Shown here: positions 9,283 to 17,944 of the stretch, in pieces | How the letters are laid out: each line of letters opens with the position of its first letter | Position numbering within the stretch: the first letter of the stretch is position 1 | The notes under the pieces: generated by a model | Seen by the model: the letters and a program-made list of their open reading frames with translations, nothing else | What the model was told of the DNA's origin: nothing | The model's database searches: none | Origin: Pandoraea apista | GTDB lineage: Bacteria; Pseudomonadota; Gammaproteobacteria; Burkholderiales; Burkholderiaceae | DNA length: 64,000 bases | Assembly: GCF_001465595.2 (NCBI RefSeq) | Contig: NZ_CP013481.2 | Location: forward strand, 2,480,001-2,544,000 | Direction: 5' to 3' | Position numbers and translations under genes: made by a program

Positions 9283-9468
9283 TCAGGCGAGCAGTGGCAC
9301 CAGCTCGAAGGCCAGGACTGCTAGGACTGCACCGACGACCACGAGCAACGATCGCCAGCACATTCGAATGGCGCCCTTGCAGGGCATGGCGCCTACCACG
9401 ATCGCGCCGAAGACGGCGATCGCAAACATGCTGACGAGTTGGGCGTTGGAAAGGTGGGGCATGATCAT
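9283..9468 (-). CDS. Small membrane protein, 61 aa
   Basis: Unrecognised family. The product has two predicted membrane helices (about residues 10-27 and 40-58) joined by a short basic loop holding two Cys (MPCKGAIRMCWR), with a polar N-terminus (MIMPHLSNAQ). The start at 9468 is chosen because AGGGAG lies seven bases upstream; the frame extends to an ATG at 9540 but without a ribosome site. A second ATG two codons in would also work. It lies immediately upstream of the tRNA-Lys promoter on the same strand. Confidence 0.55.
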   Translation of the reverse strand: MIMPHLSNAQLVSMFAIAVFGAIVVGAMPCKGAIRMCWRSLLVVVGAVLAVLAFELVPLLA

Positions 9469-9642
9469 GATCGATCTCCCTGCCGCTATCGCATGAGTTA
9501 AGTCGCGATTCCAGTATATAAAGCAGGCCGTTCCAAGCAAAGCGGCGCGACAACCGGGATTTCCCCAGTGGCCGCGCCGTGCGTTGTTGCTTTGCGATCT
9601 GTCCGATTCACCCGAGTCGAACGCCGCCGAAGACCGTCAACG

Positions 9643-9882
9643 TTATTCGGGCAGGTCGAGAATCAGCACGATCGTCCATGCGTCTTCGCCTTCGTGGTGA
9701 TACTGGCGCTCCACCACGATAAACGGTTGCTTCTTGTCGCCCTGGCCGAGGAACAGCACATCGCCTTCGGCCGGCATGCATTCGATCGGCGGCAACGCGA
9801 GAGGGGTGCCCTTGGGGACAAGCTTTTCGGCCTTTTTTGCCGCACGCTCGGTCCATTCGATATCGAATTCGATCTGACTCAC
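9643..9882 (-). CDS. Hypothetical protein, 79 aa
   Basis: I do not recognise the family. The protein is compact and soluble, rich in charged residues, and starts SQIEFDIEWTERAAKKAEKL after a GTG at 9882. The following lines (GDVLFLGQGDKKQPFIVVERQYHH) alternate as beta strands. The GTG is chosen because residues encoded upstream are arginine- and cysteine-rich and look untranslated. Its ribosome site is poor (ACAGGAT). Function unknown. Confidence 0.55.
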   Translation of the reverse strand: MSQIEFDIEWTERAAKKAEKLVPKGTPLALPPIECMPAEGDVLFLGQGDKKQPFIVVERQYHHEGEDAWTIVLILDLPE

Positions 9883-9944
9883 CGGATGATCCTGTCTATG
9901 CAAATTGAAACGGCTGCATGGTAGCACGCAGCTTGTGCAGCACA

Positions 9945-9982
9945 CGAAAAAAGCCCGCTCCCTGGGCGGGGAACGGGCGAAG
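9945..9982 (-). terminator. Possible terminator, minus strand
   Basis: On the minus strand GCCCG and CGGGC pair across a 16-nt G+C-rich loop and are followed by TTTTTTCG. It could end transcription coming from the DUF4148 gene some 320 bases upstream. The stem is short, so confidence is moderate. Confidence 0.4.
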
Positions 9983-10304
9983 GTCCCATGCGATAACGGG
10001 GAACGCATGGCGACAGGAGATGCGCCCGTGGGTGGCCATCGGTGCCGGCTCGATCAGCGGGGAAGTGAACGGGGCGGGGGCATGACAGTCACCCGGGAAG
10101 GCGTGGGCGCGCGCCTGTCGGCGGGACAATACGAGGTGACGCAACACAGGCAGGCGATGCCGTCCCGCCTGTGTGCGTCACGTCATGCTGCCGGGGTACG
10201 GCAACACGACGAGGGACGGTGAGTCTGGCGCCGCGCGCATCAGTCGCGAGCAAACGTCAGCATCGTGACGTGAGATCGCACAATGCGCTGCGCGCGGTGG
10301 TGTC
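9983..10304. other. Non-coding stretch with a long imperfect hairpin
   Basis: No credible gene is seen in these roughly 320 bases. The main feature is an inverted repeat at 10136-10181: GTGACGCAACACAGGC faces GCCTGTGTGCGTCAC, a 15-bp stem with one bulged base and a 15-nt loop. It has no T-run on either strand, so it is not an ordinary terminator. Confidence 0.45.
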
Positions 10305-10637
10305 TTACGGGTTCGAATATTTCATTTCGCCATTCTGGCGTGCGCGTACGAGTTCTTCGTACACCTGAGCGCGCGTCTTACCCGGCGCGTTGCTCTGCGA
10401 CAGCGAATTGAGTGCCGGATACTCGTAATCGTTCTGCGGGATCAGACCTTGGGCGCGTGCGTCGGCTAATTCCTGGCGAACTTGTTCGCGTGTGACCTGC
10501 GACGTTTGCGCTACCCATGCGAATTGAGAGCCTTCCGGATATGCGTCGCTGGTGCGAGCGCTTTGTGCAAAGGCGGCGCCAGCTCCGGCAGCCATGGCAA
10601 CGGACACCAGAGCAGAGGCGATAAGCTTGCGATTCAT
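10305..10637 (-). CDS. DUF4148 domain protein, exported
   Basis: A 110-residue protein with a clear Sec signal peptide (MNRKLIASALVSVAMAAGAGAAFA, cleavage near AFA-QS). The mature part contains two copies of the DUF4148 pattern, VTREQVRQELADARAQGLIP and KTRAQVYEELVRARQNGE, typical of Burkholderiales periplasmic proteins of unknown function that often occur in many paralogues. AGGAG lies about seven bases before the chosen ATG; an upstream ATG would add 15 non-signal residues. It is probably monocistronic, since the LysE-type gene upstream ends in a terminator. Confidence 0.85.
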   Translation of the reverse strand: MNRKLIASALVSVAMAAGAGAAFAQSARTSDAYPEGSQFAWVAQTSQVTREQVRQELADARAQGLIPQNDYEYPALNSLSQSNAPGKTRAQVYEELVRARQNGEMKYSNP

Positions 10638-10825
10638 GACGATAACTCCTGTTCTTCTGTGCGGCGGGGGCGCGCAATGCATCGGTACCGGCGTGGGTTT
10701 GTAACCTCGCGGTATGCGTTGTGTGCGACCGTTGAACAGAGTCTAAGCGTCGGGCTATCGCAGAAAAACGGCAATAAAGAGAATAAATACTTACGGGATC
10801 AGCAACAATGCGCGCGGCGCCTTCC

Positions 10826-10856
10826 CAGAAAAAACGCCACCCGGCGGGTGGCGTTT
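10826..10856 (-). terminator. Rho-independent terminator after the LysE-type gene
   Basis: An 11-bp stem (10832-10842 with 10846-10856) with a 3-nt loop; on the minus strand it is followed by a T-run, then CTGGG. It is placed about 30 bp after the exporter stop codon. Confidence 0.8.
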
Positions 10857-10886
10857 GCGGTGTGCGTGAAGACGCGGGTGTTGCGT

Positions 10887-11504
10887 TCAGCGTGTAGCGA
10901 TGGCGACTGCCGCGCCGGCCATGACTGTACCCGTCGCGCGATTCAGGCGTTTCACGGCACGCGCCGAACTGAGCAGGCGACGTGCGCGTGCAGCGAGCAC
11001 GATATAGCTGCCGAACACGATGGAGAGCACGGTCAGCGTGACGCCTACGACTTCGATGTAGCCGAGCGCAGTCACCTTCTGGAGATCGAGCAGGTTGGGC
11101 AGCAAGGCAAAGTAGAACACCACGACTTTCGGGTTTCCCATCGTGACGGACAGGCCGCCGAGAAACAGCCGCCACGATTTCTCGCGAGGCGCATCGGTCA
11201 TCGGCTCTGTCGGGGCGATGGCCGGTGCGTGCCACATCTTCCATGCGAGATAGAGCAGGTAAGCGGCGCCCGCGTATTTGATCGCCAGGAAGATGCCCGA
11301 GAACGTATGCGCCAGTGCAGCCACGCCGAGCACGGCCAGGGTGAGCCAGACCACGTCGCCGATCGCCACGCCTGCCGAGAAGGCGACCGCGCCCTGCATG
11401 CCGCGTCCGAGAACCCGGGCGACGATCGCCGCAATGCCCGGTCCCGGCGTGCCGGCACCGACGAACAGCGCCAGGGCGAAAGTCAGTAAGTGAGTCCAAT
11501 CCAT
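10887..11504 (-). CDS. LysE/RhtB family amino-acid exporter
   Basis: An inner-membrane exporter of amino acids or their analogues. The 205 residues show about six hydrophobic helices. The family signature near the N-terminus is present (FVGAGTPGPGIAAIVARVLGRG, residues about 14-35), as is the central GGLSVTMGNPKVVVFYFALLP. GAGGAG stands before the ATG. The substrate cannot be assigned; no Lrp-type regulator is adjacent. The C-terminus is short and basic. Confidence 0.88.
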   Translation of the reverse strand: MDWTHLLTFALALFVGAGTPGPGIAAIVARVLGRGMQGAVAFSAGVAIGDVVWLTLAVLGVAALAHTFSGIFLAIKYAGAAYLLYLAWKMWHAPAIAPTEPMTDAPREKSWRLFLGGLSVTMGNPKVVVFYFALLPNLLDLQKVTALGYIEVVGVTLTVLSIVFGSYIVLAARARRLLSSARAVKRLNRATGTVMAGAAVAIATR

Positions 11505-11550
11505 CTCAGCGTCTCCTCGCGTGGATGATCAGCGTTGTCCGAAAAGCGGT

Positions 11551-12018
11551 TCAGGCACCAAGCCAGGGAAGGCCGCGGAAGCACCAGCCGCTCACATGCT
11601 TGCGATGTCCTTCGCTGTCCTTGTCACCTTCGAAGCCTTCGAGAATATCGAACGACTGTGTGTAACCTGCTTCGAAGGCAACTTTTGCCGCCGCTTTCGA
11701 GCGGGCGGCGCTGCGGCACAGGAACAGCAGCGGCGTGTTCTTGTCGGGCGTCTGCGAGGCAAGTTGTTCGAGGAAGTGCTCATTGGGCACGCCCCCGGGG
11801 TAACGCACCCATTCGACGTTGGCATACTGACCGTCGGGCACTTGCGGACGGCCGACCCAATCGAGTTCGGCGCGCGTGCGCACGTCGATGAGACGAACGT
11901 TGGCGTCGGCCTTGAGCAGCGCCAGGGCTTCTTCCGGGGTCACGGCGCCTGCGTAGGCGAGCTGGCCAGTGGCGCGACGTTGGGTGGCTTGTTCGAGAAT
12001 GGCTTTGGCGCTTGTCAT
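11551..12018 (-). CDS. Rhodanese-like domain protein
   Basis: A 155-residue single-domain rhodanese (thiosulfate/sulfane sulfurtransferase fold). The active-site loop is CRSAARS in the context LFLCRSAARSKAAA, so the catalytic Cys is present and the enzyme is probably active. The domain opens with VTPEEALALLKADANVRLIDVRTRAEL, the classic rhodanese start, after about 27 residues of helical N-terminus. It is cytoplasmic (no signal peptide). The acceptor is unknown. The ribosome site is weak. The gene is divergent from the glnA promoter region. Confidence 0.88.
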   Translation of the reverse strand: MTSAKAILEQATQRRATGQLAYAGAVTPEEALALLKADANVRLIDVRTRAELDWVGRPQVPDGQYANVEWVRYPGGVPNEHFLEQLASQTPDKNTPLLFLCRSAARSKAAAKVAFEAGYTQSFDILEGFEGDKDSEGHRKHVSGWCFRGLPWLGA

Positions 12019-12212
12019 ATTGCTGTGATCTCGTTAGTCGATGGTTGTCCTTCATTCTAGCGTGCACTTTGTGCGAGAGGCGCTTTTGGTGACGGGGGAA
12101 ACCGGTTGGGCGCGAGGGAGTGGGTGTCGGCTTGCCGGGCGCGTGATTGATGGCGTTGCATTACAACGGTGCGCCGCGATGCACAATCCCGGTTCGCGGC
12201 ATTCGTCCGAAA

Positions 12213-12227
12213 GCACTAAAAAGGTGC
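12213..12227 (+). promoter_or_regulatory. NtrC-type binding site 1 upstream of glnA
   Basis: GCACTAAAAAGGTGC, a GCAC-N7-GTGC dyad with the spacing of the enterobacterial glnA NtrC sites. It lies about 190 bp upstream of the predicted sigma-54 start, in enhancer position. Confidence 0.7.
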
Positions 12228-12240
12228 ATAATCAATAAAT

Positions 12241-12255
12241 GCACCAATGTGGATC
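12241..12255 (+). promoter_or_regulatory. NtrC-type binding site 2 upstream of glnA
   Basis: GCACCAATGTGGATC keeps the left half and the central TGG of the NtrC consensus but the right half is GATC instead of GTGC. Its centre is 28 bp from site 1, close to three helical turns, so the two could bind NtrC cooperatively. Confidence 0.5.
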
Positions 12256-12387
12256 TTTCTGGGGGTGAATTGCACCGAAATGAAGAATTCAGGCCCATGG
12301 ACGGGAATTCGATGCTGGACGCACCAGAATCGATTATTCCCTTAGAAATCAGGGGCGAGGGTGAGGCAATGCGAGTTGGCGGAGCGT

Positions 12388-12403
12388 TGGCACGCTTCCT
12401 GCT
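12388..12403 (+). promoter_or_regulatory. glnA: Sigma-54 promoter of glnA
   Basis: TGGCACGCTTCCTGCT: GG and GC are separated by exactly 10 bases, as required for the -24/-12 elements of an RpoN promoter. The predicted start near 12414 gives a leader of about 87 nt. Together with the upstream NtrC sites this indicates nitrogen control of glnA. Confidence 0.8.
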
Positions 12404-12500
12404 TTACTCAGGCGAATCCGAACACGGAGTTCGTTAAGAGGGTGCGGCGACGCTGGTGATAAGCGCCGGCAGCGCCAGATTGAATCTTTCGGGAGATAGC

Positions 12501-13916
12501 ATGAGCAAATCTGTGGCAGATGTGATTAACCTGGTCAAGGAAGAAGACGTCAAGTTCGTTGACTTCCGCTTTACCGATACGCGCGGCAAGGAACAACACG
12601 TCTCGGTGCCAGTGTCGCACTTCGACGCCGACAAGTTCGAAAGCGGTCACGCGTTCGATGGTTCGTCGATCGCCGGCTGGAAGGGCATCGAAGCCTCGGA
12701 CATGCTGCTGGTGCCGGACCCCAACACTGCCTATATCGACCCGTTCTACGAAGAAAGCACGCTGGTGCTGACCTGCGACGTGATCGAACCGGCTGACGGC
12801 AAGGGCTACGATCGCGATCCGCGCTCCATCGCCAAGCGCGCTGAAGCCTATCTGAAGAGCACGGGCCTGGGCGACACCGCCTTCTTCGGTCCGGAGCCGG
12901 AATTCTTCATCTTCGACTCGGTCCAGTGGAGCACGGACATGTCGGGCACGTTCGTCCGCGTGAATTCGGAAGAAGCCCCGTGGTCGTCGGCGAAGGACTT
13001 CGAAGGTGGCAACACCGGCCACCGTCCGGGCACGAAGGGCGGCTACTTCCCGGTCGCACCGGTCGACACGTTCCAGGACATGCGCTCGGAAATGTGTCTG
13101 CTGCTCGAGCAACTGGGCGTGCCGGTCGAAGTGCACCACCACGAAGTTGCCGGTCAGGGCCAGAACGAAATCGGGACGAAGTTCTCGACGCTGGTAGAGC
13201 GCGCCGACTGGACGCAGATCCTGAAGTACGTCGTGCACAACGTGGCGCACAGCTACGGTAAGACGGCCACGTTCATGCCGAAGCCGATCGTGGGCGACAA
13301 CGGCTCGGGCATGCACATCCACCAGTCGGTCTGGAAGGATGGTCAGAACCTGTTCGCGGGTAACGGCTACGGCGGTCTGTCGGAGTTTGCGCTGTACTAC
13401 ATCGGCGGCATCATCAAGCACGCTCGTGCGCTGAACGCCATCACGAACCCGTCGACGAACTCGTACAAGCGTCTCGTGCCGCACTTCGAAGCCCCGGTGA
13501 AGCTGGCCTACTCGGCCCGTAACCGTTCGGCCTCGATCCGTATTCCGTACGTTGCCAATCCGAAGGGCCGTCGCATCGAAGCGCGCTTCCCGGATCCGAT
13601 GGCCAATCCGTACCTGGCTTTCTCGGCCATGCTGATGGCTGGTCTGGATGGCGTGCAGAACAAGATTCACCCGGGTGAAGCTGCCGACAAGAACCTGTAC
13701 GACCTGCCGCCGGAAGAGGATGCAAAGATCCCGACCGTCTGCTCGAGCCTCGAACAGGCGCTGGAGTACCTGAACGAAGACCGCGAGTTCCTGACCCGTG
13801 GTGGCGTGTTCACGGACGGCATGCTCGATTCGTACATCGCGCTCAAGACGGAAGAAGCACGTCGTGTGGCAATGACCACGCACCCGCTCGAGTTCGAACT
13901 GTATTACTCGCTGTAA
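12501..13916 (+). CDS. glnA: Glutamine synthetase, type I
   Basis: GlnA makes glutamine from glutamate, ammonia and ATP, and acts as a cytoplasmic dodecamer. The product is 471 residues, the GS-I-beta length. The beta-grasp N-domain is followed by the catalytic barrel; metal and substrate motifs [27 protein letters not shown] and [10 protein letters not shown] are all intact. Tyr400 in [10 protein letters not shown] is the site adenylylated by GlnE, so post-translational control is expected. The start at 12501 has GGGAGATAGC before it; a longer frame adds 15 non-family residues. It is first in glnA-ntrB-ntrC, under the sigma-54 promoter, with a strong terminator after it that may limit read-through into ntrB. 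Confidence 0.97.
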   Translation: MSKSVADVINLVKEEDVKFVDFRFTDTRGKEQHVSVPVSHFDADKFESGHAFDGSSIAGWKGIEASDMLLVPDPNTAYIDPFYEESTLVLTCDVIEPADGKGYDRDPRSIAKRAEAYLKSTGLGDTAFFGPEPEFFIFDSVQWSTDMSGTFVRVNSEEAPWSSAKDFEGGNTGHRPGTKGGYFPVAPVDTFQDMRSEMCLLLEQLGVPVEVHHHEVAGQGQNEIGTKFSTLVERADWTQILKYVVHNVAHSYGKTATFMPKPIVGDNGSGMHIHQSVWKDGQNLFAGNGYGGLSEFALYYIGGIIKHARALNAITNPSTNSYKRLVPHFEAPVKLAYSARNRSASIRIPYVANPKGRRIEARFPDPMANPYLAFSAMLMAGLDGVQNKIHPGEAADKNLYDLPPEEDAKIPTVCSSLEQALEYLNEDREFLTRGGVFTDGMLDSYIALKTEEARRVAMTTHPLEFELYYSL

Positions 13917-13985
13917 TCGAATCGCTGCGCAGGGAATGCGCCGGCATGACGGAACGCCAGCGGCCGACCGTCATGCTCGAGAAGC

Positions 13986-14017
13986 AAGGGGGATGGCCGC
14001 GGCCGTCCCCCTTTTTT
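13986..14017 (+). terminator. Terminator/attenuator between glnA and ntrB
   Basis: A 14-bp self-complementary stem (13986-13999 with 14000-14013, one G-T pair) is followed by a T-run. In the hairpin the central few bases must form the loop. This is a strong intrinsic terminator and should make ntrBC expression partly independent of, or lower than, glnA. Confidence 0.85.
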
Positions 14018-14049
14018 ATCCGCAGCGTGCATTCACCTCGTAGCCAGAC

Positions 14050-15294
14050 ATGAACCTATCGCCTCGATCCCTGATGAAAAGTGTCCGTGCCGGTGCGAAA
14101 GGGCAGACCAAGCGTGCCTCGCATGCCGCTGCCGAAGACACCCATGCCACCGAAATGACGACTGACGCAGCCGCATTGTCCGGTCACATGTCGGCGTTGC
14201 ACACGAGCATTGAGCCCTGGGAGGCGAAGCTCACAGCGACCGGCATCCTGCCGGGCCTCGAAGCGCTACCGACCGTGTTGCTGGTGCTCGAGAAGCACAC
14301 GCTGCGAGTCGTATTTGCCAATCCGGCCGCAGAGGCGCTGCTTGCGCTCTCGCGCCGCTCACTGTCGCAGATGACGTGGAACGACGTCTTCACGAACGGC
14401 GACGTGCTTGCCTCGACGCTGGCCGACCTCATCGCCAACCATTTTCAGACAACGCGCCTCGATCTGGTGCTTGAGCGCACCGCGCAGGAGCCGCTGCATA
14501 CGCACGCGATCGTGGCTGCGCCGGAAGCGGCGCCCGACTTCGTGATCGTCGAGCTGATCGAGAACGAACAGAAGATCAAGAACGAACGCGAAGAACGCAT
14601 CATCGATCAGGCGTTGATGAACAAGCAGCTCATCCGCAACCTGGCGCACGAGATCAAGAACCCGCTCGGCGGGATTCGCGGCGCGGCGCAGTTACTGGAG
14701 TTCGAGCTGGATCAACGCGAGTTGCGCGAGTACACGCAGGTCATCATCAAGGAGTCCGACAGGCTGCAAACGCTGGTCGACCGCCTGCTGGAGCCGCACC
14801 GTCACCCGTATATCGCCACGGACGTGAACATCCACGAAGTGTGTGAGCGCGTGCGCTCCGTGGTGCTCGCCGAGTTTCCGCAGGGCTTGTCGATCGAGCG
14901 TGACTACGATGTGAGCCTGCCGGATTTTCGCGGCGACAAAGAGCAACTCATTCAGGCGCTGCTCAACATCGTGCGCAATGGTGCCGAAGCGTTGCGCGAG
15001 CAGATCGCACGCGGCGACGCACGCATCGAATTGCGCACGCGAGTGGCGCGAAAGATCACGATTGCCAAGCGATTGCACAAGCTGGCATTGGAATTGCATG
15101 TGATCGATAACGGGCCTGGCATTCCCGCCGACATTCGTGACCGAATCTTCTATCCGCTCGTCTCAGGACGCGATGGCGGAAGCGGTCTTGGACTTACGCT
15201 GGCGCAATCGTTCGTGCAGCGCCACGATGGTCTGATCGAATGCGAAAGCCGGCCCGGACGGACGGATTTCCGAATCCTGCTGCCTCTGGGCTGA
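14050..15294 (+). CDS. ntrB: Nitrogen regulation sensor kinase NtrB
   Basis: NtrB (GlnL) is the cytoplasmic histidine kinase that phosphorylates NtrC under nitrogen limitation and dephosphorylates it when bound by PII. In the 414 residues there is a PAS domain (about 65-170), the dimerisation/phosphoacceptor helix with His200 in LIRNLAHEIKNPLGGIRG, and a HATPase domain with DNGPGIP and GGSGLGLTLAQSF. The family is usually about 350-370 residues; here the first 45 or so are a basic/acidic tail. The ATG at 14050 has no good ribosome site, so the true start may be one of the ATGs at 14155 or 14188. Followed by ntrC after 62 bp. Confidence 0.93.
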   Translation: MNLSPRSLMKSVRAGAKGQTKRASHAAAEDTHATEMTTDAAALSGHMSALHTSIEPWEAKLTATGILPGLEALPTVLLVLEKHTLRVVFANPAAEALLALSRRSLSQMTWNDVFTNGDVLASTLADLIANHFQTTRLDLVLERTAQEPLHTHAIVAAPEAAPDFVIVELIENEQKIKNEREERIIDQALMNKQLIRNLAHEIKNPLGGIRGAAQLLEFELDQRELREYTQVIIKESDRLQTLVDRLLEPHRHPYIATDVNIHEVCERVRSVVLAEFPQGLSIERDYDVSLPDFRGDKEQLIQALLNIVRNGAEALREQIARGDARIELRTRVARKITIAKRLHKLALELHVIDNGPGIPADIRDRIFYPLVSGRDGGSGLGLTLAQSFVQRHDGLIECESRPGRTDFRILLPLG

Positions 15295-15356
15295 TGCGGC
15301 CCTCACGCCGTCGGCCGTAGCACCTGCGGCCGGGCATAGACGTTACACGGTGAACA

Positions 15357-16940
15357 ATGAAGCCGATCTGGATAGTAGACGACGACCAATCGATTCGATG
15401 GGTCCTGGAAAAGGCGCTCTCGCGTGCCAACCTGCCGGTGCGCAGTTTTACCGGCCCGCGCGAAGCCAGCGCAGCACTCGAACACGACTCGCCGCAGGTG
15501 CTGGTCTCGGACATCCGCATGGCGGGCGGCTCCGGGCTCGAACTGCTGCAAATGGCCAAGCAGCGGCATCCCGGACTGCCGGTCATCATCATGACCGCCT
15601 TCTCGGATCTCGATAGCGCGGTTGCCGCTTTTCAGGGCGGCGCGTTCGAGTATCTGGCCAAACCGTTCGATGTGGATCGTGCGGTCGAGTTGATTCTGCG
15701 CGCGGTCGAAGAGAGTCTGCGCGAGGCCACGGACGACGAGCGCATCACGGAAGAGCCCGAAATTCTCGGGCAGGCGAGTGCCATGCAGGACGTGTTCCGT
15801 GCCATCGGCCGCCTGTCGCACTCCAGTGCGACCGTGCTCATCACCGGGGAGTCAGGGTCGGGTAAGGAACTGGTTGCGCGCGCGCTTCACCGGCATTCGC
15901 CGCGCGCGTCGGGGCCGTTCATTGCGCTCAACACGGCGGCGATTCCGAAGGATCTGCTGGAATCCGAATTGTTCGGCCACGAGCGCGGGGCGTTCACCGG
16001 CGCGCAATCCACGCGGCGCGGACGCTTTGAGCAAGCCGAGAGCGGCACGTTGTTCCTGGATGAAATCGGCGACATGCCGCTGGATTTGCAGACACGTTTG
16101 TTGCGTGTGCTCTCGGACGGCAATTATTACCGCGTGGGTGGTCATAGTCCGATCAAGGCAAACGTTCGTGTGATCGCGGCGACGCATCAGAATCTTGAAG
16201 ATCGTGTGCGGCAAGGGTTGTTCCGCGAGGACCTTTATCACCGTCTGAATGTCATTCGACTGCGTTTGCCGTCGCTGCGCGAGCGTAACGAGGACATTCC
16301 GCTGCTGGTGCGTCATTTCCTGCAGAAGAGCGCGCGCGAACTGGGCGTCGAAACGAAGCGCATCAGCGAAGCGGCGTTGGCGCATCTGACTCGCTTCCCG
16401 TTCCCCGGCAACGTGCGGCAACTGGAAAATCTGAGCAATTGGCTGACGGTCATGGCACCGGCACAGACGGTCGAAATCAAGGACTTGCCGCCAGAGTTTC
16501 AGACGCTGGCCCCGGCACCGATGATGGGGGGCGGCGCGTCTGCTGGCGCGCCGGCGTATGCTGCGGCGTCCGCTTCCACCGTGCCGGCGTCGGTCCCTGC
16601 GGGGGCTCCCGCAGGGTACGGCACTGTGGGCGCCGGGCCTGCGGCCTCGGGGGGCGCGCAGGGCGTCAACGGCATGCCTGCGGTGTCCGGCATCGCAGGC
16701 GCCTCGACAGACACGGCAGCGGGCGAGAGCTGGGAGCCGATCCTGCGTCGGGAGGTGGCACGTTTGCTTCGTTCGGCGTCGCCCGATGTGATGGATCAAT
16801 TGACACGCCGTTTCGAGACGGCGTTGATCAACGAGGCGCTCGATTTCACGCGCGGGCGCAAGGTCGAAGCGGCGAGCCGCCTTGGCATCGGTCGAAATAC
16901 CATTACGCGCAAGATTCAGGAGTTGGGGCTGGAAAGCTGA
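15357..16940 (+). CDS. ntrC: Nitrogen response regulator NtrC
   Basis: NtrC is the sigma-54-dependent enhancer-binding activator of glnA and other nitrogen genes. The 527 residues comprise: receiver domain (1-120) with acidic pocket Asp8-10, phospho-acceptor Asp52 (SDIRM) and Lys102; AAA+ domain with Walker A GESGSGKE (164-171) and the sigma-54 contact loop GAFTGA (211-216); and a C-terminal Fis-type helix-turn-helix (ASRLGIGRNTITRKIQELG). Between AAA+ and HTH lies a long Ala/Gly/Pro linker (about residues 380-450) that makes it longer than the roughly 470-residue enteric protein. The ribosome site is weak. It is last in the glnA-ntrB-ntrC cluster. Confidence 0.95.
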   Translation: MKPIWIVDDDQSIRWVLEKALSRANLPVRSFTGPREASAALEHDSPQVLVSDIRMAGGSGLELLQMAKQRHPGLPVIIMTAFSDLDSAVAAFQGGAFEYLAKPFDVDRAVELILRAVEESLREATDDERITEEPEILGQASAMQDVFRAIGRLSHSSATVLITGESGSGKELVARALHRHSPRASGPFIALNTAAIPKDLLESELFGHERGAFTGAQSTRRGRFEQAESGTLFLDEIGDMPLDLQTRLLRVLSDGNYYRVGGHSPIKANVRVIAATHQNLEDRVRQGLFREDLYHRLNVIRLRLPSLRERNEDIPLLVRHFLQKSARELGVETKRISEAALAHLTRFPFPGNVRQLENLSNWLTVMAPAQTVEIKDLPPEFQTLAPAPMMGGGASAGAPAYAAASASTVPASVPAGAPAGYGTVGAGPAASGGAQGVNGMPAVSGIAGASTDTAAGESWEPILRREVARLLRSASPDVMDQLTRRFETALINEALDFTRGRKVEAASRLGIGRNTITRKIQELGLES

Positions 16941-16994
16941 CGCCAATCGCGGTAGGCTCCTTGGTTCACTATTGAGCGACAAGGGAGTCGAACC

Positions 16995-17876
16995 ATGGCA
17001 AGACGTATCCTGTTGACGGGCGCCACCGGGCAGGTGGGCTGGGAGCTGGCACGTAGCCTGCAAGGTATGGGCGACGTGCATGCCCCCACGCGCAGCGAAA
17101 TGGACCTGCTCGACACCGACAGCGTGGTGCGTACGTTGCGCGACTTCGCCCCCGACATTATCGTCAATCCGGCGGCCTATACGGCCGTCGATCGCGCCGA
17201 GACGGAAGAGGCCGCGGCTTATCAGGTCAACGCTGTCGTGCCGGGCGTCATGGCCGAAGAGGCCAAGCGGACTGGCGCGCTTGTCGTTCACTACTCGACA
17301 GACTACGTTTTCGACGGTACCTCATCCACACCGTATCGCGAGGACGAACCCACGAATCCGCAGAACGCCTACGGACGGACCAAGCTGGCCGGTGAAACCG
17401 CCATCGCGGCGAGTGGTGCGAATCATCTGGTGTTGCGCACGAGTTGGGTGTACGGTTCGCGCGGCGCCAACTTTCTGCTCACGGTCCAACGCCTCGCGCG
17501 CGAGCGCGACGAGTTGCGCATCGTGTCCGACCAGCACGGCGCCCCCACATGGTGCCGAACCATCGCCGAGCTGACGTCGCAGGTTCTGGTGCAAGGGGTC
17601 GGCGAGCGCGGTGTTGACGCCGATTTCTGGCGTGAGCATGGCGGTCTTTATCATCTGACGGCAGCAGGGCAGACTACCTGGCACGGATTCACCGAGGCGA
17701 TTCTCGACCTGAGCGCGCCGGAGAAGCGTCCGAACGTTGTGGCGATTCCGACTTCTGCCTATCCGCTACCGGCTAAACGGCCGGCCTATTCGGTCCTCGA
17801 CAACGACAAGCTGGCACGTACCTTCGGCGTTCGAGCGCCCGACTGGCGTGACGCACTCGCCCTTTGTCTCGCCTGA
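16995..17876 (+). CDS. rfbD: dTDP-4-dehydrorhamnose reductase
   Basis: RfbD (RmlD) catalyses the last step of dTDP-L-rhamnose synthesis, reducing dTDP-4-keto-L-rhamnose with NAD(P)H. It is a 293-residue extended SDR: nucleotide-binding GATGQVGWEL (9-18), STDYVFDG (101-108) with the catalytic Thr, and YGRTK (126-130) with the catalytic Tyr and Lys. GGGAG precedes the ATG. The usual partners rfbA, rfbB and rfbC are missing here; it stands alone 54 bp behind ntrC. They must be elsewhere if the pathway is complete, or this copy serves a different nucleotide sugar. Confidence 0.9.
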   Translation: MARRILLTGATGQVGWELARSLQGMGDVHAPTRSEMDLLDTDSVVRTLRDFAPDIIVNPAAYTAVDRAETEEAAAYQVNAVVPGVMAEEAKRTGALVVHYSTDYVFDGTSSTPYREDEPTNPQNAYGRTKLAGETAIAASGANHLVLRTSWVYGSRGANFLLTVQRLARERDELRIVSDQHGAPTWCRTIAELTSQVLVQGVGERGVDADFWREHGGLYHLTAAGQTTWHGFTEAILDLSAPEKRPNVVAIPTSAYPLPAKRPAYSVLDNDKLARTFGVRAPDWRDALALCLA

Positions 17877-17944
17877 GACAACGGCATCCCCTGACGGCGT
17901 GGCGCACTAAATCGGAAATTCCTCAGCACGCGGCGCCGCATTCC

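Noticed and set aside
9905..10222. Plus-strand open frame of 105 codons in the gene-poor stretch
   Set aside because: No ribosome site, Arg/His-rich, and it runs through the imperfect hairpin; no domain seen.
12147..12437. Short open frame upstream of glnA
   Set aside because: It overlaps the NtrC sites and the sigma-54 promoter, has no ribosome site and no recognisable protein features.
12408..13883. A 491-codon open frame opposite glnA
   Set aside because: Antisense shadow; glnA has all family motifs and promoter signals.
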